Counted from the first letter of the stretch, positions 26,660-36,548 are shown. The stretch: 64,000 nt of DNA from Alsobacter sp046349155 (GCA_046349155.1 JAXMCW010000004.1:310001-374000), one strand, 5' to 3'. Notes: generated by a model not told the origin, from the letters alone. Numbers and translations: made by a program.

Positions 26660-27223
26660 TCAGGCCGGGACGGCGCCGCGGATGGCGCCGATCAGGCGGG
26701 CGGCGGCCTCCTCGGCCCGGCCGCTATTGTCGATGACGAGGTCTGGCGCGAGGTCGGCCTCGACCGGCGCCACCCGGCTGACGCGGCCCGAGACGTCGGC
26801 GTCGCGCCCGCGCCCGGCGACGCGGCTCGCCAGCACGTCGGGCGGCGCGGTGACATAGACCACGCAGACCCGCGGAAAGCGCCGGCGCGCGACCGCCACC
26901 GCCTCGCGCGAGACGTTGGCGACGATGGTGCGGCCCTGCGCGAGGTCGTCCGCCAGCTCGGTCGGCAGAGCGTAGCCGAGCCCGTGCGCCCGCCAGGACA
27001 GCGGCCATGCCCCCGCCCGCACGCCAGCCTCGAAGGCCTCGGACGACAGCGTGTCGTGCTCTTCCCAGCAGGAGGAGGGACGCGTGACGAGCCGGCGCGG
27101 GAACGCAACGGAGGGGTCGTCGGCCAGCGCGGCGCGCGCCAGCCCGATCAGCGTGTCCTTGCCGGCTCCGCTCGGCCCGACGACGAGCACGAGCAGGCCC
27201 GCCGGGGGCGCGGTCTCAGGCAA
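26660..27223 (-). CDS. phnN: Ribose 1,5-bisphosphate phosphokinase PhnN
   Basis: This 187-residue kinase converts ribose 1,5-bisphosphate to PRPP, the last step of C-P lyase phosphonate breakdown. Walker A is GPSGAGKDTL at the N-terminus, and the guanylate-kinase-like core has RRLVTRPSSCWEEHDTLS. It is the final gene of the phn operon and overlaps phnM by 8 bp. Confidence 0.92.
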   Translation of the reverse strand: MPETAPPAGLLVLVVGPSGAGKDTLIGLARAALADDPSVAFPRRLVTRPSSCWEEHDTLSSEAFEAGVRAGAWPLSWRAHGLGYALPTELADDLAQGRTIVANVSREAVAVARRRFPRVCVVYVTAPPDVLASRVAGRGRDADVSGRVSRVAPVEADLAPDLVIDNSGRAEEAAARLIGAIRGAVPA

Positions 27224-28399
27224 CGCGGCGGCCCTCCCGCCAGACAGCGCGGACGATGGGCAGGCCCGCCTCGGCGACCCGCACGAGGTCCGCCCTGAGC
27301 CCGGGCGCGATGCGGCCGCGATCCCCGAGGCCCGTGGCGCGGGCCGGCGCGTCCGTGACGGTCGCCACCGCCGCCGGCAGGGTGATGGACGGGACCCGGC
27401 GCGGCAGCTCGAAGGCCGCCTGAAGGAGGCTCGACGGCACGTAGTCGGAGGAGAAGATGTCGAGCATGCCCTCGCGCGCCAGCGTCTCGGCCGCCACGTT
27501 GCCGGAATGCGAGCCGCCGCGGACGAGGTTCGGCGCGCCCATCAGCACGGCGATGCCGGCCTCGTGCGAGGCCCTCGCCGCCTCCACCGTGGTGGGGAAC
27601 TCGGCGATGGACACGCGATCGGCAAGCGACTCCGCCACCTGCTCGAGGGTCGTGTCGTCGTGGCTCGCCAGGGCGACCCCGTGCCTGTGGGCGATGTCCA
27701 CGAGCTTGCGTCGGTGGGGCTCGGCGAGGCGCGCGTTCTCGGCGATGCGCCGGCGCACCAGGTCCTGCAGCTCGTCCTCGCTGCGGTTGGTCTTGCCTCG
27801 GAAATAGACCAGGAACTTCTCGACGTCCCGGAACTGCCGCTGCCCCGGCGTGTGGTCCATCACGGACATGAGATGGACCGGCCTCTTGGCGAGGAAGGCC
27901 TCGGTCACGTCGATCACGTCGTGCGTGCAGACCTCGCAGCGCAGGTGCGTGAAGTGCTCGGCCCGCAGCAGGTCGCCGGCCTTGGCCTCGTCGAGCGCCG
28001 CCGCAAGAACGTCGAGGCTGGAGGTCAGGGTGTCTCTTCGATCCTCCTGCCCGGCGCGCAGGCTGTCGAACACGGTGGTGATGCCGGAGGTCGCGATCTG
28101 CGCGTCATAGGCCAGCACGGCCTGGATGGCCGGCCACTGCACCTTGGGCCGTGGCGTGAAATGGAGTTCCAGGTGGTCGGTGTGCAGCTCCACGAGGCCC
28201 GGGATCAGCGTGTCCCCGCGGAGATCAAAGCCAGGCTCCGGCGCACGGCCCTCGCCCAGCTCGGCGATGCGCCCGTCCGCGACCGCCACCCAGCCGTGCT
28301 CGACCACGCGGTCGCGCAGCACGAGCCGGGCGTTCGTCAGCACGTAGGCGGCGGGGTCCATCGGGCGGTCAGGCCTCTCTCGGTGCGGCAGGGGGGCGT

Positions 28400-28403
<4 letters not shown>
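27216..28403 (-). CDS. phnM: Ribose 1-methylphosphonate 5-triphosphate diphosphatase PhnM
   Basis: This 395-residue amidohydrolase-fold enzyme removes pyrophosphate from ribose 1-alkylphosphonate 5-triphosphate before C-P cleavage. Metal motifs include VELHTDHLELHFTPRPK, SVMDHTPGQRQF and ALASHDDTT, and FSSDYVPSSLL lies near the C-terminus. The ATG at 28403 keeps a 4-bp overlap with phnL. A second ATG 14 codons in (28361) fits the usual family start better. Confidence 0.93.
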
Positions 28404-29101
<698 letters not shown>

Positions 29102-29105
29102 GCGC

Positions 29106-29897
29106 TCACACCTGCAGCACGGAGGAGACGAGAAGCTGAGTATAGGGCTCGCGCGGGTCGTCGAGCACCTGGTCCGTGAGGCCGGTCTCGATCACCTGGC
29201 CCTGGCGCATCACCATGATGCGATGGGAGAGCAGGCGCGCCACCGCGAGGTCGTGGGTCACGATGACCACCGAGAGGCCCAGGTTGCTGACCAGACCGCG
29301 CAGCAGGTCGAGCAGCCGCGCCTGGACCGAGACGTCGAGCCCGCCCGTCGGCTCGTCCATGAAGACGAGGCGGGGATGCGTGACGAGGTTGCGCGCGATC
29401 TGCAGGCGCTGGCGCATGCCGCCGGAAAAAGCGCGCGGCGCGTCGTCGATGCGCCCGACGTCGATCTCCACGCGGGCGAGCCAGTCGCTCGCCGTGGCGC
29501 GGATCCGGCCATAGTGTCGCTCCCCGACCGCCATCAGCCTCTCGCCCACGTTGGCGCCGGCAGAGACGCCCATGCGCAGGCCGTTGGCGGGATCCTGGTG
29601 GACGAAGCCCCAGTCGGTGCGCATGAGGAAGCGCCGCTCCGCCTCGGTCAGGCCGAAGACGTCCCGCATCGCGCCGTCGCGCATGCGGTAGGCGATGCGG
29701 CCCCCGCTGGGCTGCAGCTGGGTGGAGAGCAGCGAGAGCAGCGTCGACTTGCCCGAGCCCGATTCGCCGACGACGGCCAGCACCTCGCCGGGCCAGAGCT
29801 CGAAGCCGACGTCGCGGCAGCCAAGCCGCGGGCCGTAGAACTTGGAGAGGCCGCGCACGCTGAGCAGCGGCCGGTCGTCGTGCGTCGCCGCGCTCAT
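29106..29897 (-). CDS. phnK: C-P lyase subunit PhnK (ABC-type ATPase)
   Basis: This 263-residue ATPase docks on PhnJ in the C-P lyase complex. Walker A GESGSGKST, the PhnK-specific WGFVHQDPANGLRMGVSAGA, signature FSGGMRQRLQIARNL, Walker B LVFMDEPTGGLDVS and VTHDLAV are all present. The ATG at 29897 overlaps the phnJ stop (ATGA). Confidence 0.93.
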   Translation of the reverse strand: MSAATHDDRPLLSVRGLSKFYGPRLGCRDVGFELWPGEVLAVVGESGSGKSTLLSLLSTQLQPSGGRIAYRMRDGAMRDVFGLTEAERRFLMRTDWGFVHQDPANGLRMGVSAGANVGERLMAVGERHYGRIRATASDWLARVEIDVGRIDDAPRAFSGGMRQRLQIARNLVTHPRLVFMDEPTGGLDVSVQARLLDLLRGLVSNLGLSVVIVTHDLAVARLLSHRIMVMRQGQVIETGLTDQVLDDPREPYTQLLVSSVLQV

Positions 29898-30799
29898 GGC
29901 TCGGCTCCCGCAGGCCCGAGTCCGGACAACTCGCCCCGATGGCCCGCCGTCTGGCGCTCCTCGCAATGGTCGGTGTCGGAACACACGAACATGCGCCCGC
30001 CGCGGTCGTCGAGGATCACCTCGTCGAGGTAGACGCCCTCCGCGCCGCACAGGGCGCAGGGCCTGTCGAACGCGTTCACCTCGAACGGATGGTCCTCGAA
30101 GTCGAGCGACACGACCTTCGTGTGCGGCGGGATCGCATAGATGCGCTTCTCGCGCCCGGCCCCGAAGAGCTGCAGGGCAGGGGAGTCGTGCATCTTGGGG
30201 TTGTCGAACTTCGGGATGGGCGAGGGGTCCATGAGGTAGCGGCCGGAGACCCTCACCGGATAGGCGTAGGTGGTCGCGATGTGGCCGTGGCGCGCGATGT
30301 CCTCGTATAGCTTCACGTGCATGAGGCCGTATTCCTCCAGCGCGTGCATGGTGCGCGTCTCGGTCTCGCGCGGCTCGAGAAAGCGCAGCGGCTCGGGGAT
30401 CGGCACCTGGTAGACGAGCACCTGCCCGGGGCCCAGCGGCGCCTCAGGGATCCGGTGACGCGTCTGGATGATGGTCGCCTCGCTCGTCTTCGTCGTGGTC
30501 TCCACGCCAGCCGTGCGGGCGAAGAACTTGCGGATGGACACGGCGTTCGTGGTGTCGTCCGAGCCCTGGTCGATCACCTTGAGCACGTCGTCCTCGCCGA
30601 TGATCGCGGCCGTCACCTGCACGCCGCCGGTGCCCCAGCCATAGGGCATGGGCATCTCGCGCGAGGCGAAGGGAACCTGGTAGCCGGGGATCGCGATGGC
30701 CTTGAGGATCGCCCGGCGGATCATCCGCTTCGTCTGCTCGTCGAGATAGGCGAAGTTGTAGCCTACCGCGTCCGTTCCCGTGGAGAGGGGAGCGCTCAT
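29894..30799 (-). CDS. phnJ: Alpha-D-ribose 1-methylphosphonate 5-phosphate C-P lyase PhnJ
   Basis: This 301-residue catalytic subunit is a radical SAM enzyme that breaks the carbon-phosphorus bond. The C-terminal cysteine set CALC...CSDTDHC (C-x2-C-x21-C-x5-C) matches the iron-sulfur and thiyl cysteines of characterised PhnJ. PYGWGTGGVQVTAAIIG and ATTYAYPVRVSGRYLMDPSP are family hallmarks. It overlaps phnI by ATGA. Confidence 0.95.
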   Translation of the reverse strand: MSAPLSTGTDAVGYNFAYLDEQTKRMIRRAILKAIAIPGYQVPFASREMPMPYGWGTGGVQVTAAIIGEDDVLKVIDQGSDDTTNAVSIRKFFARTAGVETTTKTSEATIIQTRHRIPEAPLGPGQVLVYQVPIPEPLRFLEPRETETRTMHALEEYGLMHVKLYEDIARHGHIATTYAYPVRVSGRYLMDPSPIPKFDNPKMHDSPALQLFGAGREKRIYAIPPHTKVVSLDFEDHPFEVNAFDRPCALCGAEGVYLDEVILDDRGGRMFVCSDTDHCEERQTAGHRGELSGLGPAGAEP

Positions 30800-31911
30800 T
30801 CCGCGGCTTCCTTCGTGTCGCGCTCCGCCGCGTTCCGACGGCGCTGCTCGTGCTCGGCGCGCAACTGGCGCAGCAGGATCAGCTCGGCCTGGAAGTCGAC
30901 GTAGTGGGGCAGCTTCAGGTGCTCGACGAAGCCCGTCGCCTGCACGTTGTCGGAGTGGGACAGCACGAATTCCTCGTCCTGCGCCGGTGCGACCACGTCC
31001 TCGCCGAACTCGCGGGTGCGCAGCGCGCGCTCGACCAGCGCCATCGACATGGCCTTGCGCTCGCTCTGGCCGAAGACGAGGCCGTAGCCGCGCGTGAATT
31101 GCGGCGGCTGCTCGGCCGAGCCGGTGAACTGGGTCACCATCTCGCACTCGGTGAGCGCGACGTCGCCGAGCGGCACGGCGAAGCCGAGCTCCTCCACGAA
31201 GAATTCCACCTCGACCTCGCCGAAGCGGATCTCGCCCACGAAGGGATGCGTGCGGCCGTAGCCGCGCTGGGTCGAATAGCCGAGCGCCAGGAGGAAGCCC
31301 TCGTCCCCGCGCGCGAGGTTCTGCAGGCGCAGGTCGCGGCCCGCGGGGAAGGAGAGCGGCTCGCGCGTGAGATCGCCGACGGGGCGCTCCGGATCGGGCT
31401 CCGGATTGCGCTCGATGAGGCCCTCGCCATCGAGCAGCCCCGTCACGTGCGGCGCATCGATCGCCTCGCCCGCGCCTGCCCGCGCCGCCGCCTCGGGCTC
31501 GACGCCGGCCGCCAGCGCGAAGTCGATCAGGCGGTGCGTATAGTCGAAGGTCGGGCCGAGGATCTGCCCGCCGGGCAGGTCCTTGTAGGTGGCCGAGACG
31601 CGTCGCTCCACCTGCATGGCCGCCGTGTCGAGGGGCTCGGCGTGGCCGAAGCGCGGCAGCGTCGTGCGGAAGGCGCGCACCAGGAAGATCGCCTCGATCA
31701 GGTCGCCGCGCGCCTGCTTGATGGCGAGCGCCGCCAGCGCCCGGTCGTAAAGGGATCCCTCCGCCATCACCCGCGCCACGGCGAGCGCCAGTTGCTCGTC
31801 GATCTGGCCGGGCGTGAGCTCCGGCAGCTCCTGGTCGCCGCGCCGCTTCTCCGCCAGCAGGCGATGCGCATTGTCGATGGCCTTTTCGCCGCCCTTGACC
31901 GCGACATACAT
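30796..31911 (-). CDS. phnI: C-P lyase core subunit PhnI
   Basis: This 371-residue subunit (with PhnG, H, L) displaces adenine from ATP to make ribose 1-phosphonate 5-triphosphate. MYVAVKGGEKAIDNAHRLL is the family N-terminus, and GYGRTHPFVGEIRFGEVEVE plus FTRGYGLVFGQSERKAMSMA are strongly conserved. It starts at ATG 31911, two bases after the phnH stop. Confidence 0.95.
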   Translation of the reverse strand: MYVAVKGGEKAIDNAHRLLAEKRRGDQELPELTPGQIDEQLALAVARVMAEGSLYDRALAALAIKQARGDLIEAIFLVRAFRTTLPRFGHAEPLDTAAMQVERRVSATYKDLPGGQILGPTFDYTHRLIDFALAAGVEPEAAARAGAGEAIDAPHVTGLLDGEGLIERNPEPDPERPVGDLTREPLSFPAGRDLRLQNLARGDEGFLLALGYSTQRGYGRTHPFVGEIRFGEVEVEFFVEELGFAVPLGDVALTECEMVTQFTGSAEQPPQFTRGYGLVFGQSERKAMSMALVERALRTREFGEDVVAPAQDEEFVLSHSDNVQATGFVEHLKLPHYVDFQAELILLRQLRAEHEQRRRNAAERDTKEAAE

Positions 31912-31913
31912 GC

Positions 31914-32510
31914 TCAGCCCTCCACGACGATGGAGCGCGGCAGCGCCGAGAGCCGGTCGCCGCAGGTCAGGACGATGTCGACGCCGCGCGGAAACAGACT
32001 GCGGTTCCCGGCGAGGCGATCGAGCATGTCGGCCGGCAGTCCCTCCGCCGCGAGCCGGGCCGCGCCCGCGATGCCGGGGCCTGCCAGGGTCCAGCCGCCC
32101 TCGGACGAGAGGCTCGCGACCTCGGCCACGAGGGTCGTGGAGCGGTCGGGATAGGCGAGCGTGCCGACGCAGAAGGCCTCGAAGGAAGGCCACTGCGCCC
32201 CGCGCGGCAGGAACGCGAACTGCGCCGCCGCGGGATCGTTCACTTGCGGCGCGCCGGTGTGGAAGCGCAGGAAGCCGGTCACGCCCTCGTCCGCGGCGAG
32301 GTCCTGATCGAGCCAGATCGGCGTCTCGAAGTCGCAGAGCGCGAGGGCCGTGGCCGCGGACGCCGCGGACAGGCCCGCGGGCGCGTCGAGCGGCACAGTC
32401 AGCGCATGGATGCTGCCCGGTCGCGCCATGGCCATCATCACCTGGCGGAACACCGCCTGGGAATCCTGGACCGGGCGCTGGAATCCAAGCTTGAGGGCGG
32501 GACCGGCCAT
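31914..32510 (-). CDS. phnH: C-P lyase core subunit PhnH
   Basis: This 198-residue structural subunit of the C-P lyase core complex starts MAGPALKLGFQRPVQDSQAV. That segment and FRQVMMAMARPGSI are the PhnH signature, and the C-terminal FPRGVDIVLTCGDRLSALPR is also typical. It starts 1 bp after the phnG stop. Confidence 0.93.
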   Translation of the reverse strand: MAGPALKLGFQRPVQDSQAVFRQVMMAMARPGSIHALTVPLDAPAGLSAASAATALALCDFETPIWLDQDLAADEGVTGFLRFHTGAPQVNDPAAAQFAFLPRGAQWPSFEAFCVGTLAYPDRSTTLVAEVASLSSEGGWTLAGPGIAGAARLAAEGLPADMLDRLAGNRSLFPRGVDIVLTCGDRLSALPRSIVVEG

Positions 32511-32511
32511 G

Positions 32512-32976
32512 TCAGTCCTCCCCCCGCACGAGGGTGAAGAAGTCGACCCGCGTTGCGGCGGTCTTGGCCGCCCGCTCCGCCCGTTCCTTCTCGAGCCGCG
32601 CGGCCACGGGGCGGATGAAACACGTCTCGATCGGCTCGCGGTCCCCGCGCAGCCACAGCGCATCGAGGATCGCGGCGAGCCGCGCCCGGGCCGCGTCCCG
32701 GCCGAGGCTGTAGGAATGCCCGATCTCGCCCGTCGCAAGCCGCACAGCGGCCCGCGTCACCGTGGCCTCGCCGAGGTTGAACGGCGCGCCGTCGCCGCCC
32801 ATGCGGCCGCGCAGCATCACCAGCCCGACCTCCGGCCGCCTCACGTCGGCGCAATCCGGCGCGCCGATGGCCGCGAGGGCCGCGTCCAGTTCGGCGAGCG
32901 TGGCCCGCGCGGCGAGTCCCATCACGCGACGACGCCCCGCCTCGTCCCCGGCGGCTACGCTCTCGACCGATTCCAT
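32512..32976 (-). CDS. phnG: C-P lyase core subunit PhnG
   Basis: This 154-residue first gene of the operon starts at ATG 32976 with GGTCAGGAGATCGTG directly upstream. PhnG motifs include GLVMLRGRMGGDGAPFNLGE, ATVTRAAVRL and GHSYSLGRDAARARLAAILD. PhnG, H, I and J form the core complex that installs the phosphonate on ribose. The operon order is phnG-H-I-J-K-L-M-N, complete for catalysis. No phnCDE transporter or PhnF-type regulator is in the window. Confidence 0.93.
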   Translation of the reverse strand: MESVESVAAGDEAGRRRVMGLAARATLAELDAALAAIGAPDCADVRRPEVGLVMLRGRMGGDGAPFNLGEATVTRAAVRLATGEIGHSYSLGRDAARARLAAILDALWLRGDREPIETCFIRPVAARLEKERAERAAKTAATRVDFFTLVRGED

Positions 32977-33171
32977 CACGATCTCCTGACCGCGGTCTGC
33001 TAGGCGCGCACCATGACAGCAAAGTGACGCTTGCGACACGGACCAGGCCCTGGAGGTCCGCCCGGAGCGTCATCGCCGGGAGGCGGCGTCGACCTCCATG
33101 CCGGGCCCGCCGCTGCAACCGAAAGTCCATGACCTTCACAGTCGCGCAATCGTCCATCCCACATGAACCAC

Positions 33172-33189
33172 ATAACACTTGTATGACAG
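33172..33189 (-). promoter_or_regulatory. Pho box (PhoB site) upstream of phnG
   Basis: Reading leftward the site is CTGTCATACAAGTGTTAT, which matches the PhoB consensus CTGTCATAAAACTGTCAT at 15 of 18 positions, with the two 7-bp half-sites correctly spaced by 4. It lies about 196 bp upstream of phnG and 67 bp upstream of the divergent hydrolase. A further CTGTCAT half-site occurs at 33013-33019. Phosphate-starvation control of phn operons through PhoB is well established. Confidence 0.7.
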
Positions 33190-33255
33190 TCGAGGCTTCG
33201 GCATCGATAGCGTCCAACATCCTGTGGATGGCATCGCTTCGGGAGTGAACACGAC

Positions 33256-34302
33256 GTGGCCTTCCTGATCGACCGTGACCATGGGGGTGCGACGCGCGAC
33301 GGCCGCTCCTTCGGCGCGGGGCAAGCTTCGCCGCCCGCTGCAGGCCTCCGGCCGGCCTTCTCGGTCCTGTCCGCGCTTCCCGACAACCCGGTCCCGGCCG
33401 GCGGTCGCTCGGGCGTCTTGCGCACGCGCGATGGCGTCGCCTTGCGCTATGCCGTGTGGGAGCCGGCCCGCCGCGCCCGCGGGACGGTGCTCCTGCTCCA
33501 GGGCCGGGCGGATTTCATCGAGAAGTACTTCGAGACCGCCCACGAGCTCCTGGCGCGCGGTTACGCCGTGGCCACCTTCGACTGGCGCGGGCAGGGCGGG
33601 TCGCAACGCCTGCTGCCCGATCCGCACAAGGGGCACGTCGACGACTTCGCGCATTACCAGCGCGACCTCGAGGCGGCACTGGGCCTGGTGGCCTGGCTGC
33701 GGTTGCCGCGCCCGTTCCTCGGGCTCGCCCATTCCATGGGGGCCGCCATCCTGCTGCACGCGCTCGCGCGGCAGCCTGACCTCCTGCCTGCCGCCGTGCT
33801 CTCGGCGCCGATGATCCGCATCGCGCCCACCCTGAAGCCGCCCGCAGCCGAGGCCATGACGCGTGTCGCGGCCTGGGCGGGGCTGCGCGCCGCGCCCATC
33901 CCCGGCCCGGTCTCCCGGGGCAAGGTGGCGTCCGAGTTCGATCCCGGCAACCTCCTCACCTCCGATCCCGTGCGCTACGCGCGGTCCTACGCGATGGTGA
34001 CCGCCGCCCCCGACATCGCGCTCGGAAAGCCCACGATCGGCTGGATGCAGGCCGCCTTCGCGGCCATGGCGGCCTTCCGCAAGCCGCGTTTCGCCGCCGC
34101 CATCGGCACGCCGCTGCTCACGGTCGCCGGCGACGCTGACCAGGTGACGGCGACGCCGGCCGCGATCGATCTCGCAGCCCGGCTGCCGCGGGGCGAGGTG
34201 GGCGTGCTTCCCGGCTGCGGGCACGAGATCCTGCTGGAGCAGGACCATCATCGCGCGCGATTCTGGGCGGCCTTCGACGCCTTCGCGGACAGGCCTCGGT
34301 GA
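33256..34302 (+). CDS. Alpha/beta hydrolase, lysophospholipase-like
   Basis: This 348-residue serine hydrolase has the strand motif VLLLQGRADFIEKYFETA, nucleophile elbow GLAHSMGAA, acidic residue in VAGDADQVT and histidine in PGCGHEILLEQD. This pattern is that of the PldB/monoacylglycerol lipase branch. The GTG at 33256 is the only start upstream of the conserved LPDNPVPAGGRSGVLRTRDG segment that I can support, and the first 40 residues look non-conserved. It diverges from phnG across the Pho box, so it may be phosphate-regulated, perhaps in lipid turnover. Confidence 0.82.
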   Translation: MAFLIDRDHGGATRDGRSFGAGQASPPAAGLRPAFSVLSALPDNPVPAGGRSGVLRTRDGVALRYAVWEPARRARGTVLLLQGRADFIEKYFETAHELLARGYAVATFDWRGQGGSQRLLPDPHKGHVDDFAHYQRDLEAALGLVAWLRLPRPFLGLAHSMGAAILLHALARQPDLLPAAVLSAPMIRIAPTLKPPAAEAMTRVAAWAGLRAAPIPGPVSRGKVASEFDPGNLLTSDPVRYARSYAMVTAAPDIALGKPTIGWMQAAFAAMAAFRKPRFAAAIGTPLLTVAGDADQVTATPAAIDLAARLPRGEVGVLPGCGHEILLEQDHHRARFWAAFDAFADRPR

Positions 34303-34409
34303 ACGGGCGCTGACGACCGTCAGGCCGGACAACTTCAGATCGCAGCAGCACTTCCCTTCCCCTCCCGGGCGGCTATGCTTTCGCCGCCCCCCGGGACGGA
34401 ACCAAGACG

Positions 34410-34700
34410 ATGTTGAAGTCAGCCGCACTGCTCGCCGGTCTCCTGCTGCTGCAGGGCAGCGCCCAGGCCGAATGGTTCGCCCGCTGCCAGGGCGGCAACC
34501 AGGCCGCGTGCTTCGGAGAAGCCTGCGGCTCCACGCCCGACGAAGCGCGCAATCGCTGCCTGGAAATATGCCCCGGCAGCGACACTCACAGCGTCGGCAT
34601 CTCCTCCTGCACAGTCCAGAAGCCCACGCAGACCCCGCGCGTGCGCTCGACGCCGCCCACGCCCGGCGACGGTGCGAGCCTCCTGCAGCGCGTGCAGTAG
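34410..34700 (+). CDS. Small secreted six-cysteine protein
   Basis: This 96-residue protein has a signal peptide (MLKSAALLAGLLLLQGSAQA, cleavage after AQA) and a mature region with six cysteines arranged RCQGG...ACFGEAC...RCLEIC...SCTV, enough for three disulfides. The C-terminal 25 residues are proline- and threonine-rich and probably unfolded. I do not recognise a family. It is likely periplasmic. Confidence 0.65.
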   Translation: MLKSAALLAGLLLLQGSAQAEWFARCQGGNQAACFGEACGSTPDEARNRCLEICPGSDTHSVGISSCTVQKPTQTPRVRSTPPTPGDGASLLQRVQ

Positions 34701-34756
34701 CCAGCGAGGCCCGGAGCCCGTATCACGGCGCCGACCCCTGCCGCAGAGGAGCCGCC

Positions 34757-35581
34757 GTGAGCGCCAGCGCTGAGACCATCGACACCCTCGTCGCCATCCT
34801 TCGGGAGGCCGCCCGCCTGGACATCATGCCGCGCTTCCGTGGCGAGCAGGCCCTGGAGGTCCGGCACAAGACGTCCCACACGGACCTGGTGACGGCCGCG
34901 GACGAGGCGGCCGAGCGCCGCATCACGGCCGGCCTGAAGGCCGCCTTCCCCGGCGCGCTGGTGGTGGGGGAGGAGGCGGTGGCGGCGGATGAGAGCCTGC
35001 TCGGCACCATCGCGGGCGCGGACCGGGTCTTCATCATCGACCCCATCGACGGCACGAAGAACTTCGCCTCGAGCTTGCCGCTCTTCGGCATCATCGCCGC
35101 CCTCGTCGAGAAGGGCGAGACGGTCGCCGGCGTGATCTACGATCCCGTGATGGACGACTACGCCCTGGGCCTGAAGGGGGAGGGCGCCTGGACCATCGCG
35201 CCCGACGGCCGGCGGGCGCCGCTCGTGGCGGCCACGCCGCGGCCCCTCTCCGAGATGGTGGGGCACGTCTCCTGGAACTTCTTTCCCGAGCCGGCCCGCT
35301 CCAACATCCTGCGCAACCTCGTTCTGACCGCGGGCTCCGCCGATTATCGCTGCGCGGCGCACCAGTACCGCTCGCTGGCCGCCGGCCACTACGACTTCGC
35401 GATCTTCGGCAAGCTGATGCCGTGGGACCATGCGGCGGGGGTGCTGATCCACGCCGAAGCCGGCGGCTACGCGGCGCTGCTCGACGGCGAGCCCTACACC
35501 GCGGCGAGGCACAGCGGCGGGATCATCTGCGCGCCGGACGAGGCGACCTGGCGCGAGATCCGCCGCAGCATCGTGGCCTGA
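34757..35581 (+). CDS. Inositol monophosphatase-family phosphatase
   Basis: This 274-residue Mg-dependent phosphatase has the metal site GEEA...FIIDPIDGTKNF, with WDHAAGVLIHAEAGG near the C-terminus. The GTG at 34757 follows AGAGGAGCCGCC and fixes the start. The family includes inositol monophosphatase, histidinol phosphatase and 3'-phosphoadenosine phosphatases. The sequence does not settle which substrate applies. It abuts the convergent methyltransferase gene with no intervening base. Confidence 0.85.
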   Translation: MSASAETIDTLVAILREAARLDIMPRFRGEQALEVRHKTSHTDLVTAADEAAERRITAGLKAAFPGALVVGEEAVAADESLLGTIAGADRVFIIDPIDGTKNFASSLPLFGIIAALVEKGETVAGVIYDPVMDDYALGLKGEGAWTIAPDGRRAPLVAATPRPLSEMVGHVSWNFFPEPARSNILRNLVLTAGSADYRCAAHQYRSLAAGHYDFAIFGKLMPWDHAAGVLIHAEAGGYAALLDGEPYTAARHSGGIICAPDEATWREIRRSIVA

Positions 35582-36523
35582 TCAGGGATCCGGCGGCCTC
35601 GCGGCGGGACCGTCGAGGCGCTCGCCGATCCGCCGCAGCAGGGCCAGGGTCGGCTGGACGCGCTTGTCCCGGACCACCTTGTCGGCGTGCTCGCGCAACT
35701 CCGAACGCACCTTGGCGGTGCGCTCGCGGAACTCGCTGCGCACGCGCTCGCGCGTGCCCTCGACCTCGCTGCGCACCTTGCCCAGCCACTCGTCGCAGAA
35801 CTGGTCGGCCTGGTCGAGAAGCCTCACCAGCCGGACCGGCCTGCGGTGCGGGGCCATCCGCGTCCGTGCGCGGTAGGTCCAGACGCGGGCCGGCGGCAGG
35901 TTGAGCCAGACCGGCGGGGAGACCCGCGCGGCGAAGCCCCCGGCCTCGCGCGGGACGGGCGAGACGAGGCCATAGGTAAACTGGATGAAGGGCGCGCGCG
36001 GCGCCATCAGCGCGAACGCCTCGCGCAGCAGGGCGATCCGCTCCGGCTCGGGCCGGGTCAGCAGCGGCAGGCTGGACACGACCGCCGCCGCCGGCTCCTC
36101 GAGCACGCCCGCGAGGCTCGCCTGAAGGGCATAGGCGTCGCCCTGGATCACGCGGGCGCGGGGGAAACGCTCGCGCAGCAGGGCGCAGAACTCGGGATCG
36201 AATTCGAGCAGGACGAGCCGCTCCTCGGCGATCCCGCGCGCGATCAGGGCGGCCGTGACGGGGCCGGTGCCCGGGCCCAGCTCGATCACGGGGCCGGTGC
36301 GGAAGGGGTCGACCTCCAGGGCCATGGCCCGGGCGAGCGCCGGGCTCGACGGGGAGATGGCCCCCGTGCGCAGCGGCTTGTCCAGCCAGGTACGGATGAA
36401 GCGGGCCTCGTCGTGGAGCAGGCGCGCCAAGGGAGGGGCATGCTTGCCGCCCTTGCGCGCCCGGCCCTGCCGTCCCGCCCCGATCTCCAACAGCCGATCC
36501 TCGCCTCTGCCGCTTCGGCGCAA
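35582..36523 (-). CDS. PmtA-like SAM-dependent methyltransferase with amphipathic repeat tail
   Basis: This protein of up to 313 residues has the N-terminal LHDEARFIRTWLDKPLRTGA and SAM motif VIELGPGTGPVTAALI (about residues 79-94) of phosphatidylethanolamine N-methyltransferases, which make phosphatidylcholine at the inner membrane. After the usual end near residue 222 there is an extra tail. In it VRSE recurs at residues 250, 261 and 272, an 11-residue periodicity giving an amphipathic, highly charged helix suited to membrane binding. The open frame begins with TTG 36523. TTG 36490 is an equally possible start, and no ATG precedes the conserved region. Confidence 0.78.
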   Translation of the reverse strand: MRRSGRGEDRLLEIGAGRQGRARKGGKHAPPLARLLHDEARFIRTWLDKPLRTGAISPSSPALARAMALEVDPFRTGPVIELGPGTGPVTAALIARGIAEERLVLLEFDPEFCALLRERFPRARVIQGDAYALQASLAGVLEEPAAAVVSSLPLLTRPEPERIALLREAFALMAPRAPFIQFTYGLVSPVPREAGGFAARVSPPVWLNLPPARVWTYRARTRMAPHRRPVRLVRLLDQADQFCDEWLGKVRSEVEGTRERVRSEFRERTAKVRSELREHADKVVRDKRVQPTLALLRRIGERLDGPAARPPDP

Positions 36524-36548
36524 AACGCCCTGCGGCGGTTGCGGTTGC

